A DNA stretch of 64,000 bases from Halovibrio variabilis (GTDB lineage: Bacteria; Pseudomonadota; Gammaproteobacteria; Pseudomonadales; Halomonadaceae), in assembly GCF_007991175.1 (NCBI RefSeq), contig NZ_BJXV01000008.1, positions 186,001-250,000 on the forward strand, in the 5' to 3' direction. The position numbers and the translations under genes were made by a program. Below, one piece after another: positions 54,857 through 64,000 of the stretch; the stretch's first letter is position 1, and every line of letters starts with the position of its first letter. Under the pieces are notes generated by a model, which was not told the origin of the DNA, did not search any database, and saw only the letters and a program-made list of their open reading frames with translations.

Positions 54857-56944
54857 TTAACGCCCGCCCACCACCGTGGTCACTCTTAGCGTGCGGTCAT
54901 CGGGAATTTCTGCCTGAGACAATACCGACATATGGCGCAGACGACGGCGTAAAAAACGCGACAACACTGCCCGCAGCGAGTGCTGTACAACCAGCACCGG
55001 TGGTTCGCCTAAGCTTTCGTGGCGCTCCAACGCCTGCTGCGCCTGGGTCATTAGTGTTTCTGCCAAGCCTGGCTCCATTGCGCCGTTGCCGTTCATGGCC
55101 TGCACCAGCACTTGTTCCAGCTGGGCATCCAGCCCCATTACATTGAGCGTCTCCTGGCCGGCAAACCACTGCTGGACAATCGCGCGTCCCAGCGACACGC
55201 GCACTAGCGCCGTCAGCTCGTTGGGATCTTTTTGCTGCTGGGCGTACTCCGCCAGGGTATCCAAAATAGTCCGCATATCGCGGATAGACACATCTTCGTC
55301 CAACAGATTTTGTAAAATACGCTGTAGCACGGTCAGCGAAATCGCTTTGGGAATCACCTCTTCGACCAGCGCCTTTTGCTCATCGCCCATTTTATCCAGC
55401 AGCTTCTGGACTTCTTGCCGGCCCAGCATTTCAGGCGAGTGGCGATGCAACAGGTGGTTCAAATGGGTCGCGATCACCGTGCTGGCATCCACCACGGTGT
55501 AGCCATACACCTGGGCATGCTCACGCTGGTTGCTATCAATCCATATCGCGGGCAGGCCAAAGGCGGGGTCTTGGGTATGGGTGCCCTGCAGCTCACCCGA
55601 GACCTGGCCGGGATTAATCGCCAGCCACTTGCCGGGCTGCGCTTCGGCGCGGCCGATTTCAGCGCCTTTCATCGACAGCACATAGGCGTTGGGCGGCAAT
55701 TCCAAATTATCACGGATATGCACGACTGGCGGCAGGAAACCGACCTCTTGGGCAAACTTCTTACGCACGCTTTTAATCCGCCCAAGCAGCTCGCCTTTTT
55801 GGCGCGAATCGACCAGCGGTATTAAGCGGTGCCCCACCTCTAAGCCAAGCGTATCGACCAGCTGCACGTCTTCCCAACTTGCTTCGGGGGTCTCCTGTAA
55901 AGGCACCGGCGCGGCGGCAATTTCCTCCTTGACCATTGAGCGCTCTTTTTGGCGCATAATAAGCCACGCAAGACCCGCCAGCAGCGCGGTAAAGAATAAA
56001 AACACGACATTGGGCATGCCGGGCACCATGCCCAGCAGGCCCATCACCAAGGCGGCCAAAATCAGTACCTGGGGATTAACGAACAGCTGGCTGAGCATTT
56101 GCTGGCCAATGTCTTCGTTGGTATCCATACTCACGCGGGATACCGTGACACCCGCTGCGGTGGAGATCACCAGGGCGGGTATTTGCGCCACCAGGCCATC
56201 ACCAATCGCCAACAGCATATAGGTTTGGCCTGCCGCGCCAAAGCTCATGTCGTGCTGCAGCATGCCGATCATCAGCCCGCCGATGATATTGACCACCATA
56301 ATCACCAAACCGGCAATGGCATCACCGCGGACAAACTTACTCGCGCCGTCCATGGAACCAAAGAAATCGGCCTCTTGTGAGACCTCTGCACGGCGCTTTT
56401 TGGCGTCTTCTTCGCCGATCAAGCCGGCATTTAGGTCGGCATCGATGGCCATTTGCTTACCGGGCATCGCATCCAGCGTAAAACGGGCACCGACTTCGGC
56501 AATACGGCCGGCACCTTTGGTAATTACCATAAAGTTGATGATGACAAGAATCAGGAAAACGACCAAGCCAACGGCGAAATTACCGCCGACCAGGAACGCC
56601 CCGAATGCTTCAATCACCTTACCCGCGGAGGCGCCGCCTTGGTGGCCCTCCATGAGCACCACGCGGGTAGACGCGACGTTGAGCGACAGGCGCAGCAGTG
56701 TGGTAAACAGCAGCACCGCGGGAAACGCCGCGAAATCCAGCGGCTTCTGGGTAAACATGCTGACCATTAGCACCATAATGGCCAGCGCGATGTTGAAGGT
56801 GAAGAGTAAATCGAGCGCGAAAGGCGGCAAGGGCACAATCATCATGCCCAAGATCATGAGGATAAGCAGTGGCCCGACCAGCAGCTTCATGCGTACATCG
56901 CTCACCCAGTCGCGCTTACCCACTAGCTGACTCAAGCCTTTCAT
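54857..56944 (-). CDS. flhA: Flagellar export gate protein FlhA
   Basis: This 695-residue inner-membrane protein forms the nonameric export gate. Eight hydrophobic helices lie in residues 20-320, with the conserved FHIPEP-family region (STRVVLMEGHQGGASAGKVI, GGNFAVGLVVFLILVIINF, DAMPGKQMAIDADLNAGLI). The cytoplasmic domain from about 360 binds chaperones and ATPase. Its ATG overlaps the flhB stop by four bases. Confidence 0.96.
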   Translation of the reverse strand: MKGLSQLVGKRDWVSDVRMKLLVGPLLILMILGMMIVPLPPFALDLLFTFNIALAIMVLMVSMFTQKPLDFAAFPAVLLFTTLLRLSLNVASTRVVLMEGHQGGASAGKVIEAFGAFLVGGNFAVGLVVFLILVIINFMVITKGAGRIAEVGARFTLDAMPGKQMAIDADLNAGLIGEEDAKKRRAEVSQEADFFGSMDGASKFVRGDAIAGLVIMVVNIIGGLMIGMLQHDMSFGAAGQTYMLLAIGDGLVAQIPALVISTAAGVTVSRVSMDTNEDIGQQMLSQLFVNPQVLILAALVMGLLGMVPGMPNVVFLFFTALLAGLAWLIMRQKERSMVKEEIAAAPVPLQETPEASWEDVQLVDTLGLEVGHRLIPLVDSRQKGELLGRIKSVRKKFAQEVGFLPPVVHIRDNLELPPNAYVLSMKGAEIGRAEAQPGKWLAINPGQVSGELQGTHTQDPAFGLPAIWIDSNQREHAQVYGYTVVDASTVIATHLNHLLHRHSPEMLGRQEVQKLLDKMGDEQKALVEEVIPKAISLTVLQRILQNLLDEDVSIRDMRTILDTLAEYAQQQKDPNELTALVRVSLGRAIVQQWFAGQETLNVMGLDAQLEQVLVQAMNGNGAMEPGLAETLMTQAQQALERHESLGEPPVLVVQHSLRAVLSRFLRRRLRHMSVLSQAEIPDDRTLRVTTVVGGR

Positions 56945-58107
56945 GGTTGCGCCTCATTACCACCGGGACTATGCCCGGGGTTTTCCAGCTCCGGCGGAAC
57001 CGGCAGATTATCAGGGGTTGGCGGCACCTCGCCTCCTTGTTGTGCGACTTGCTTGAGGCGGTAGGCCCAGGCCATTACTTCCGCCACCGCGGTATACAGC
57101 TCGGCGGGCACCTCCGCCTCCAGGTCCACGTGATGATACAGCGCCCGCGCCAGCGGCGCTGCCTGCAAACGGGCAACGCCGGCTTCCTCACCAATTTCGC
57201 GAATCCGCGCAGCCACGGCATCGGCGCCTTTGGCCACTAGCCGCGGCGCGCCCATGCTGCCTTCCTGGTAGCTCAGCGCTACCGCATAGTGGGTCGGGTT
57301 GGTAATGATTACGTCCGCCTGGGGTACTTTGCTCATCATTCTGCCGCGCGCCATGGCCTGCTGCTGCTGGCGGATGCGGGCTTTTACCTGGGGGTCACCC
57401 TCAGACTCTTTATGCTCGCGCTTGACCTCGTCCTGGGTCATGCGCAGCTTCTTGGCATTGCTCCACAGCTGGTAAGGCACATCGATCAAAATAACCACGA
57501 TGAGCGACAATATCATTATCCCTGCCGCCTGGGCCGCCATCTGCAGCGCATTGGTGAGCGCCTGCTGAACCGGCTGATTCATCAGCGCCATAAACTTGCC
57601 GATGTTGAAGTACAGAAATAGCGCAGCGATCCCCCCCACCAAGACCGACTTGGCGATAGCCTTAGCCAACTCGATCAGCGCCTGGCTTGAAAAGATACGC
57701 GCTACGCCCTTAATAGGGTTTAACTTGGATAGTTTAGGCTGCATCGATTTAGCCGATATCAGCCAGCCCCCCAGCAGCGCTGGGGCGACAATCGCGATGA
57801 CCACTAACAGTAAAAATAGCGGTATCATGGCAAACAGCGTCCGCTGCCCCAGATCAAGCGCGTTCACCAGCATCGGCGTGCTTTCCATCGCCTCGCGACG
57901 CTCGAACAAAAACGCCTGCTCCATGACCGTGCCCAGCTGGTCGTAGAGCATCCTGCCCATGCTCCACAGGCCGATCACCCCGCCCAGCAGCAGTAAAAAC
58001 GTGTTTAATTCGCGGGAACGGGGAACCTGCCCCTCCTCGCGCGCTTTTTCCATTCGCCTGGGCGTGGCCTCTTCGGTCTTTTCCTGGTCGCTATCGTTTT
58101 CTGCCAT
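56941..58107 (-). CDS. flhB: Flagellar export switch protein FlhB
   Basis: This 388-residue protein switches export from rod/hook to filament substrates. It begins with the family signature EKTEEATPRRMEKAREEGQV, has four hydrophobic helices (about 37-55, 90-115, 145-168, 190-212), and the autocleavage motif NPTH at 270-273 in the cytoplasmic domain. A Pro-rich tail ends the protein. It is translationally coupled to flhA. Confidence 0.96.
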   Translation of the reverse strand: MAENDSDQEKTEEATPRRMEKAREEGQVPRSRELNTFLLLLGGVIGLWSMGRMLYDQLGTVMEQAFLFERREAMESTPMLVNALDLGQRTLFAMIPLFLLLVVIAIVAPALLGGWLISAKSMQPKLSKLNPIKGVARIFSSQALIELAKAIAKSVLVGGIAALFLYFNIGKFMALMNQPVQQALTNALQMAAQAAGIMILSLIVVILIDVPYQLWSNAKKLRMTQDEVKREHKESEGDPQVKARIRQQQQAMARGRMMSKVPQADVIITNPTHYAVALSYQEGSMGAPRLVAKGADAVAARIREIGEEAGVARLQAAPLARALYHHVDLEAEVPAELYTAVAEVMAWAYRLKQVAQQGGEVPPTPDNLPVPPELENPGHSPGGNEAQP

Positions 58108-58142
58108 GCGGTCATCCGGCCAGGTGAAGCGAAGCTTAACAC

Positions 58143-58172
58143 CTATTCAGCCGCCCATAGGGACGGCTGAAT
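58143..58172. repeat. Inverted repeat between cheZ and flhB
   Basis: ATTCAGCCG and CGGCTGAAT form a perfect 9-bp stem around a 10-nt, partly pairing loop. There is no T run on the minus strand, so it is more likely a processing or stability hairpin than a full terminator in the chemotaxis-flagellar transcript. Confidence 0.5.
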
Positions 58173-58211
58173 GGCGTACTTTCTTGCCCAAAGGGCTTTT
58201 AAGAAGGTGCT

Positions 58212-58907
58212 TTAAAAGCCTAACTCGTCCAATAAATCGTCCACTTGGTCTTGCCCAGTGACGGTATCGGGTGCATTGTCCTTCACTTGGGGTCCATTCA
58301 AAAGCTCTTCGTTGCGCCGTGCACTGTCGCTTTTCCACTGATCCTCGGCCTTGCGCTGCATCGTTTCTCGTGCATGGGCGCTCGGCACGTTATCAATCAG
58401 CACCTGAACCAGCTGATGTTCGATCTCATGGATCACATCCATCATCTTCTTAATCACTTGGCCGGTCAGGTCTTGGAAGTCCTGGGCCATCATGATTTCC
58501 ATCAGCTCTTTGTTGGTCGCCGCCGCCATATCGGGTACATCGCCCAAATAAGTCCGCGTCTCTTTGACCAGCGCTTTGGCTTCATCTAACTCTTTCGGCG
58601 CTTCAAACCACTCGGCCCAGCGCTTATCCAGCTCGCCGGCACGGTCTGCCAACTGATCCTGTATTGGCTGAGCACGATCGACCGCATTGAGTGAGCGATC
58701 GGCCGCCTGCTCCGTCATGGTGGCGACATAGTGCAGGCGGTCACGTGCATCAGGAATCGCTTCTGCCGCTTTTTCAATCTCTTTGTCTAACCCCAGCTCG
58801 CGCATGTTTTCGCGCAGCATACGGGTTAATTTACCAATACGGTGAAGCAGGTCTTCAGCGGTTTCTTCAGACGACTGGGCAGAATCGGATTGCTCATTCT
58901 GACTCAT
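58212..58907 (-). CDS. cheZ: CheY-P phosphatase CheZ
   Basis: This 231-residue helical protein dephosphorylates CheY-P. The active-site helix is AQDFQDLTGQVIKKMMDVI, with Asp146 and Gln150 corresponding to Asp143 and Gln147 of E. coli CheZ. The C-terminal tip VDDLLDELGF is the CheY-binding peptide, joined by a polar linker. It follows cheY by 42 bp. Confidence 0.95.
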   Translation of the reverse strand: MSQNEQSDSAQSSEETAEDLLHRIGKLTRMLRENMRELGLDKEIEKAAEAIPDARDRLHYVATMTEQAADRSLNAVDRAQPIQDQLADRAGELDKRWAEWFEAPKELDEAKALVKETRTYLGDVPDMAAATNKELMEIMMAQDFQDLTGQVIKKMMDVIHEIEHQLVQVLIDNVPSAHARETMQRKAEDQWKSDSARRNEELLNGPQVKDNAPDTVTGQDQVDDLLDELGF

Positions 58908-58949
58908 TATGCTGTCTCCTCGCTAACCAGGCACCCAGGCCCAGCCGCT

Positions 58950-59339
58950 TCATTTGCCCATTTTATCGAAAATCTTATTGAGCTTTTCTTCTAGGGTGGC
59001 GGCCGTGAACGGTTTGACAACATAGCCGTTGGCGCCCGCTTGTGCAGCCGCAATGATATTCTCTTTCTTGGCTTCGGCGGTCACCATCAGCACGGGCAGC
59101 CCTTTCAAGGCGTCATCCTGACGGATCTCCTTGAGCATCTCCAGGCCATCCAGGTTAGGCATGTTCCAATCCGACACCACGAATTCAAAGTTGCCAGCGC
59201 GCAACTTATTGAGCGCATCTTGCCCGTCTTCCGCTTCATCCACATTGGTGAAACCTAGCTCCTTCAGCAGACTACGTACGATCCGACGCATGGTGGGAAA
59301 GTCGTCTACGACCAGGAAACTCATATTCTTATCTGCCAT
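58950..59339 (-). CDS. cheY: Chemotaxis response regulator CheY
   Basis: This 129-residue single-domain receiver has Asp12/Asp13, the phosphoacceptor Asp57 (SDWNMPN), Thr87 and Lys109, all as in E. coli CheY. Phosphorylated CheY binds FliM and changes motor rotation. GAGGATGACCC precedes the ATG. The gap to the upstream chemoreceptor gene contains a 13-bp tandem repeat. Confidence 0.97.
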   Translation of the reverse strand: MADKNMSFLVVDDFPTMRRIVRSLLKELGFTNVDEAEDGQDALNKLRAGNFEFVVSDWNMPNLDGLEMLKEIRQDDALKGLPVLMVTAEAKKENIIAAAQAGANGYVVKPFTAATLEEKLNKIFDKMGK

Positions 59340-59419
59340 GGGTCATCCTCTCATCAATCCGTATATGGCACGGGGGAGACTGAAAAGTACAGTCAGGGGG
59401 TTTAAACGTTTACTGAAAT

Positions 59420-59471
59420 CTTGGCCTTAAAACCGATCTTTAAAGCCAACCTTTAAAACCAATCTTTAAAA
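59420..59471. repeat. 13-bp tandem repeat, four units, across a chemoreceptor stop codon
   Basis: Plus-strand units are CTTGGCCTTAAAA (59420), CCGATCTTTAAAG (59433), CCAACCTTTAAAA (59446) and CCAATCTTTAAAA (59459). The last includes the stop codon of the minus-strand chemoreceptor gene, so the array begins in the gene end and extends toward cheY. Confidence 0.75.
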
Positions 59472-61163
59472 CTCTTCCCACTCTTCGTGGTCGTTAGGCT
59501 TGGCGGCTGGAGGCCGTGCTTGCGAGTGGCCCACCCTGGGCGTTGACGCCGCCTTGGGGGTTGTCGGCCCAGGCGCTAGCGCCTGGGGTGACGCGGCCTG
59601 CTGCATGCCTACCAACTTGAAGACCGCAACCGCTTGCTCTAAACGATTGGCCTGCTCTTCAAGCGAGGCCGCCGCCGCCGTTGCTTGTTGCACCAGTGCG
59701 GCATTTTGTTGGGTAACTTGATCCATCTGGCCCACGGCTTGACTGACCTGTTCAATGCCGTCGCTCTGCTCTTGGGAGGCGGCGGAAATCTCATCCATAA
59801 TATCGGTCACGCGGCGCACCGCGGTGACCACATCCGACATCGTGGTTCCCGCCTGCTCTACCAAGGTAGAGCCTTGCTTAATCTGCGTCACCGAGGCATC
59901 TATCAGGGTTTTAATCTCTTTAGCGGCGTCCGCGCTGCGGCTGGCCAAATTACGTACTTCACCCGCCACTACCGCGAAACCGCGGCCCTGTTCTCCGGCG
60001 CGGGCGGCTTCTACTGAGGCGTTGAGGGCCAAGATATTGGTTTGAAAAGCAATCGAGTCTATCACGCTGGTAATATCGGCGACTTTTTTCGAGCTGGTCG
60101 AGATGCCGTGCATGGTCTGTACCACTTGCGCGACCACATCGCCGCCACGCTCAGCCGTCGTAGAGGCGTCGGCTGCCAACGTACTCGCCTGGCGGGCATT
60201 ATCGGCATTCTGTTTTACCGTCGCGGTCATCTCTTCCATGCTGGCGGCGGTTTGTTGAATCGATGCCGCCTGCTGCTCGGTGCGCGAAGAAAGGTCGGCA
60301 TTACCGCTGGCAATCTCGCGGGTGCCGTGGTGGATTTCGTTACTGCCTTCGCGCACCCGGCCAACGATATTGGTGAGATTTTGCTGCATGGTGCCCATGG
60401 CCCCAAACAAACGGCCAATTTCATTGTTACCCGCCGCTGGCAGCGGATCGGTTAAATCTGCCTCGGCAATCGCATCCAGGCGCTGAATGGCACCTCTCAG
60501 TGGCGCGATTACCGTGCGGCGTAGCCCCACATAAATCACTAGCGTCATCAGCAGTGCAAACACCACTAAAGCTACTTTAATGATGTCAAACAAGTTGCTT
60601 TGGGCTTCCGCTTCGTCGCGAATGGTGTCCACCCGCGCAAAACCATAGCTAACAAACGCGGTCATGCTGGTGGATAAGCGGCTTAACGGCTCATCCATCT
60701 CATCGCGCAGCGTGTTATAGGCAGTTAGATCCATAGACTCAAAGGTGGCGTACTGCTGCTTGACCAAACCCAGCACCGCTCGAAAATCTTCAGCCAGGGC
60801 ATTCCCCAGCGCCTCACCCTGGGGGGTAAGCGGTTGCGCAGCAAAGCGCTCAAAACGCTGCTCGGCGCGTTCAATATGCTCACCAGCGGCGGCAACTTGC
60901 TCGTCTGATTGCTGCATTCTGCCAACCATCAGATGGTTCGCGGCCGTTTCCATCGCCAGCATGGCCTGATTTAATAGCGAGTCGGCGCGGTTAATTTCAT
61001 TTAGCTGCGCATCGCTAATATTACTGAGCGTCGCTAAGTTACTTTGGGCACTACGATCGGCCACAACCCCCAAGCCTGCGATCGCTAAAATCAGCGCGAC
61101 AAAGCAGGCCAGTGCGGAGACCACAGCGGCATGGATACTCAAATTGCGCAGCAAACGATTCAT
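59466..61163 (-). CDS. Methyl-accepting chemotaxis protein
   Basis: This 565-residue transmembrane chemoreceptor has helix 1 (about 13-33), a four-helix-bundle periplasmic sensor (about 35-190), helix 2 (about 195-215), HAMP (215-270) and the signalling domain with [39 protein letters not shown] and the tip around [19 protein letters not shown]. The C-terminal EEWEEF is a CheR/CheB docking peptide like the NWETF of Tar. The ligand is unknown. It lies between cheB and cheY. Confidence 0.94.
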   Translation of the reverse strand: MNRLLRNLSIHAAVVSALACFVALILAIAGLGVVADRSAQSNLATLSNISDAQLNEINRADSLLNQAMLAMETAANHLMVGRMQQSDEQVAAAGEHIERAEQRFERFAAQPLTPQGEALGNALAEDFRAVLGLVKQQYATFESMDLTAYNTLRDEMDEPLSRLSTSMTAFVSYGFARVDTIRDEAEAQSNLFDIIKVALVVFALLMTLVIYVGLRRTVIAPLRGAIQRLDAIAEADLTDPLPAAGNNEIGRLFGAMGTMQQNLTNIVGRVREGSNEIHHGTREIASGNADLSSRTEQQAASIQQTAASMEEMTATVKQNADNARQASTLAADASTTAERGGDVVAQVVQTMHGISTSSKKVADITSVIDSIAFQTNILALNASVEAARAGEQGRGFAVVAGEVRNLASRSADAAKEIKTLIDASVTQIKQGSTLVEQAGTTMSDVVTAVRRVTDIMDEISAASQEQSDGIEQVSQAVGQMDQVTQQNAALVQQATAAAASLEEQANRLEQAVAVFKLVGMQQAASPQALAPGPTTPKAASTPRVGHSQARPPAAKPNDHEEWEEF

Positions 61164-61211
61164 GGTAAATTCCCCGGTGTCATGGTTAATTGTTTGTCTT
61201 TATAGCTAACA

Positions 61212-62273
61212 CTAAACACGCTGCGCGCGGCCGGAGGCTGCGATAAGCGCCATCATGCGTGTTGGGATGTCATCCAGCGCCACCACTTCAACGGCGCCGC
61301 CCACGGCAATCGCTTCACGCGGCATACCAAAGACCACGCACGTTTCTTCGTTTTGTGCCACGGTGGGCGACCCGGCTTGGCGCATTTCTAGCAGCCCTGC
61401 GGCGCCATCTTTACCCATGCCGGTAAGAATCACACCGATGGCATTTTTTCCGGCGTGCTGAGCCGCTGAGTGAAACAGCACATCCACCGACGGTCGGTGG
61501 CGGTTCACTGGCGGGCCATCATCCAGGCGCGCCACATAGTTGGCCCCGCTCCGGGCTAATTTAAGGTGCTGATCGCCAGGGGCTATATAAGCGTGCCCGG
61601 GTAGAATCCGCTCCCCGTCGGTGGCTTCTTTAACGGTAATCCGGCACAGCCGGTCTAATCGCTCGGCAAACGAGCGGGTAAAACCGCCAGGCATATGCTG
61701 GGTGATCAAGATCGCCGGGGCGTTCGCGGGCAACGGCTCAAGCACTGCCCGAATGGCTTCGGTACCGCCAGTGGACGCGCCGATAATAATCAGCTTCTCA
61801 CTCGACACTAACGGCGCTTTCAAAGCAGCAGGCGGCGGGGTATTTTTGTGTCGCGCCTGGCGGGGCCGTGAACGGGCTGCGGCGCGGAGTTTTTCGGCGA
61901 TCTCGTCGGCGTACTCCATCATCCCGTTGCGGATACCGAGACTTGGCTTGGCGACAAAATCGAGCGCCCCCAGCTCCAGCGCACGCAAGGTGATTTCCGA
62001 GCCACTTTGGGTAAGCGATGACACCATCAACACCGGCATGGGGCGCAGACGCATTAAACGCTCAAGAAAATCCAGGCCGTCCATACGCGGCATCTCGACG
62101 TCGAGCGTTAACACATCAGGATGGTGCTGCTTGATCAAATCCCGCGCCGCAATGGGGTCCGGCGCCACTGCGACGACTTCCATATCAGGCTGAGAATTAA
62201 TAATTTCCGTTAACAAATCACGGATTAGCGCCGAATCATCGACACACAGTACTTTGATCTTGGCTGCGCTCAA
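61212..62273 (-). CDS. cheB: Protein-glutamate methylesterase CheB
   Basis: This 353-residue enzyme removes methyl groups from chemoreceptors for adaptation. The receiver domain has the acceptor Asp58 ([16 protein letters not shown]). The esterase domain has Ser167 in GASTGGTEA, the His in [17 protein letters not shown] and the Asp in [15 protein letters not shown]. It follows cheR by 91 bp and precedes a chemoreceptor gene. Confidence 0.96.
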   Translation of the reverse strand: MSAAKIKVLCVDDSALIRDLLTEIINSQPDMEVVAVAPDPIAARDLIKQHHPDVLTLDVEMPRMDGLDFLERLMRLRPMPVLMVSSLTQSGSEITLRALELGALDFVAKPSLGIRNGMMEYADEIAEKLRAAARSRPRQARHKNTPPPAALKAPLVSSEKLIIIGASTGGTEAIRAVLEPLPANAPAILITQHMPGGFTRSFAERLDRLCRITVKEATDGERILPGHAYIAPGDQHLKLARSGANYVARLDDGPPVNRHRPSVDVLFHSAAQHAGKNAIGVILTGMGKDGAAGLLEMRQAGSPTVAQNEETCVVFGMPREAIAVGGAVEVVALDDIPTRMMALIAASGRAQRV

Positions 62274-62364
62274 AGCACGCCTCCTATGGCTGTAGACGCC
62301 TGATATGTGATTGCAACCGCCGGAGCCACAGCGCCTAGCGCGATTAAAACAACACGTAAATGGT

Positions 62365-63249
62365 TCATTTTTTTGCCAGCGTATAAATCGTCTGGCCGCG
62401 CAGTTTGAATGCGTCCGTTATATACGAGAAGTTTTCCGAGTGGCCTGCAAACAGCAAGCCATCGGGTTTCATCAGGGGCGCAAACCGTTTAAGAATCTTT
62501 GCCTGTGTATCTTTATCAAAATAAATCATGATATTTCGACAGAACACCGCATCAAAAGGCCCTTTAATCGACCATTGCGGCGCCAACAAATTAAGCGGCA
62601 GAAACTCGACAAGCGCCGACACTTCGGGACGAATTCTGGCAAACCCCGCGTGCTGCCCCGTGCCTTTTTGGAAAAAGCGTTTGACGCGCGCGTCGTCGAG
62701 CTTGCGCACCTGCTCTTGGGGGTAAACGCCGGCGCGCGCTCTGGCCAGCGCATCGGTGTCAATATCGGTGGCAATCACTTTGGCCTGCGATGCTTTAGGC
62801 CCCAATGTTTCGAGTAGCGTCATCGCCAGCGAGTAGGGTTCTTCCCCCGTCGAGGCTGCCGAACACCAGATGGTGACCGGCTCCTGGGCATTTTTAATGT
62901 GTTCAGCCAACAGCGGAAAATGGTGCCCTTCACGGAAAAAAGCCGTTAGGTTGGTGGTCAGCGCATTGGTAAACGCCTCCCACTCTTTGGCTTCTGGCTG
63001 GCGCTCCAAGCGCACCAAATAATCGGTAAAGCGCGTCATTCCATGGTGACGCAGCCGCTTCGCTAAGCGGCTGTAAACCATTTCACGCTTATGCTCGGCC
63101 AACACGATCCCGGCGCGCTGATAAATCAGCTCGCGAATACGCGTGAAATCCGCATCCGTTAATGTCAAATCACGTTCAATCTGGTTACCGGAGGCCCACT
63201 GGCTTGTATCGGCAGCCCGTTCTCGTTGCTCGGTCAAAACTCTTCCCAC
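62365..63249 (-). CDS. cheR: Chemoreceptor methyltransferase CheR
   Basis: This protein of up to 294 residues methylates chemoreceptor glutamates. It has the N-terminal helical domain ([20 protein letters not shown]), the [19 protein letters not shown] element, [14 protein letters not shown] (SAM-binding) and [10 protein letters not shown]. No ATG lies near the start: the GTG at 63249 overlaps the upstream chemoreceptor gene by 16 bp, while a TTG at 63237 is an alternative four codons in. Either way it is coupled to that receptor. Confidence 0.93.
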   Translation of the reverse strand: MGRVLTEQRERAADTSQWASGNQIERDLTLTDADFTRIRELIYQRAGIVLAEHKREMVYSRLAKRLRHHGMTRFTDYLVRLERQPEAKEWEAFTNALTTNLTAFFREGHHFPLLAEHIKNAQEPVTIWCSAASTGEEPYSLAMTLLETLGPKASQAKVIATDIDTDALARARAGVYPQEQVRKLDDARVKRFFQKGTGQHAGFARIRPEVSALVEFLPLNLLAPQWSIKGPFDAVFCRNIMIYFDKDTQAKILKRFAPLMKPDGLLFAGHSENFSYITDAFKLRGQTIYTLAKK

Positions 63250-64000
63250 TCCTCTAAAGAGGCTGTTTGCCGTTTAACGGGCGGATTTGGCGACGTTTTA
63301 CCCTGCGCGTGAGGCGCCAGCATATGGGGCGTTTGCACCCCGCCGCTTGCTGCACTCGTCGCAGGTGGACGTAGCGCCCCCTGACTGTTTAGCCGAAACG
63401 CCTCAACCGATAGCGCTAACAGGCCGGCCTGTTGTTCCAAAGCACCCGCCGCACGTGCCGTTTCTTGCACCCGCACGGCATTGCGTTGGGTGGCTTGATC
63501 CATTTCGGCGATGGCTTGATTGACCTGCGTGATACCACTGCTCTGCTCTTCGGAGGCAGCTGAAATCTCGTGCATAATTTGCGTCACGCTGCGCGCCGCT
63601 TCGGCGACCTCGGCAATCGCGACTTCGGCTTTTTTCACGGTCACAGCACCCGAACTCACCTCTTTGTTCGAGCCATCGATCAAACCGCGAATTTCTTGGG
63701 CAGCACCGGCGCTGCGCCCCGCCAGGTTGCGCACTTCGTCGGCGACGACCGCAAAACCGCGGCCATGTTCGCCGGCGCGCGCCGCCTCTACAGATGCGTT
63801 CAAGGCCAGGATATTGGTTTGAAACGCAATCGAGTCGATCACATTGATAATGTCGGTCATCTGCTGAGAGCGTTGAGTGATCCGCTGCATATTATCGACT
63901 AGCTGCGTCATCAACTCGCCCGTGTTCGTTACCTGCATAGCGTTGTTATCGGCTAAACGGCGGGCTTCTTGAGCGTTATCGCTGTTTTGTCTTACCGTCG
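63234..64000 (-). CDS. Methyl-accepting chemotaxis protein, C-terminal part
   Basis: The gene runs off the right edge; about 254 codons of its 3' end are present. The reading frame is open to the last base ([20 protein letters not shown] continuing to MQVT), so the internal ATG at 63938 is not its start. It carries the signalling hairpin ([59 protein letters not shown]) and ends in EEWEEF, the same CheR/CheB docking tail as the other receptor. It overlaps cheR. Confidence 0.93.
   Translation of the reverse strand, partial: TVRQNSDNAQEARRLADNNAMQVTNTGELMTQLVDNMQRITQRSQQMTDIINVIDSIAFQTNILALNASVEAARAGEHGRGFAVVADEVRNLAGRSAGAAQEIRGLIDGSNKEVSSGAVTVKKAEVAIAEVAEAARSVTQIMHEISAASEEQSSGITQVNQAIAEMDQATQRNAVRVQETARAAGALEQQAGLLALSVEAFRLNSQGALRPPATSAASGGVQTPHMLAPHAQGKTSPNPPVKRQTASLEEWEEF

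Overview
The window reads as a chromosomal segment of a moderately GC-rich gammaproteobacterium, most likely a halomonad (Halomonas or close kin). This rests on protein resemblance and on gene order (rpoB/ribosomal cluster, fabAB, split class II ribonucleotide reductase, flhBA with flhE), not on a database search. There is no insertion sequence, phage, CRISPR array or plasmid-type origin. Almost all sequence is explained by intact genes; both edge genes (rpoC, a chemoreceptor) are cut by the window.

Layout. 1-8,800 (minus strand): start of rpoC, rpoB, rplL, rplJ, rplA, rplK, nusG, secE, then tRNA-Trp, -Thr, -Gly, -Tyr. The tufB gene usual between tRNA-Thr and tRNA-Trp is absent. 8,950-12,900: coaX-birA (coupled) and divergent typA. 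13,100-19,800: an NSS sodium symporter, a livGFHM-type ABC transporter and a convergent periplasmic binding protein. 19,900-24,200: a small membrane protein, an Lgt-like/TlpA fusion and rapA. 24,200-34,300: a light/photo-oxidative stress cluster with a TIGR01777 epimerase, an FAD oxidoreductase, a MerR regulator of the LitR/CarH type, photolyase, an NTF2-like protein, an SDR, an amine-oxidase-like flavoprotein, DUF1365, a CFA-synthase-like methyltransferase and DUF2878. 34,300-45,100: a GGDEF-EAL protein, fabA-fabB, plsC with a coupled RmlD-like protein, ssb, a YajR-like MFS transporter and uvrA. 45,200-49,100: a Crp/Fnr regulator and the split B12-dependent ribonucleotide reductase nrdJa-nrdJb behind tandem NrdR boxes. 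49,300-64,000 (all minus strand): a flagellar/chemotaxis block, transcribed in the order chemoreceptor, cheR, cheB, chemoreceptor, cheY, cheZ, flhB, flhA, flhF, an FlhG-like gene, flhE, fliA, and a motA/motB stator pair.

Most notable points. (1) The flagellar block has the enterobacterial order (cheRB-cheYZ-flhBA-flhE) with flhF and an FlhG-like gene inserted. The FlhG-like protein keeps the DQAxxLR helix known to activate FlhF but its P-loop has lost the Lys and Ser/Thr, and FlhF carries about 355 extra C-terminal residues. (2) The light-cluster regulator lacks the residues that hold adenosylcobalamin in CarH, so it should not sense light through B12 itself; TTGTAC motifs flank the cluster's start. 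(3) The CFA-like enzyme of that cluster has lost three of the four bicarbonate-site residues of E. coli Cfa, suggesting a different lipid modification.
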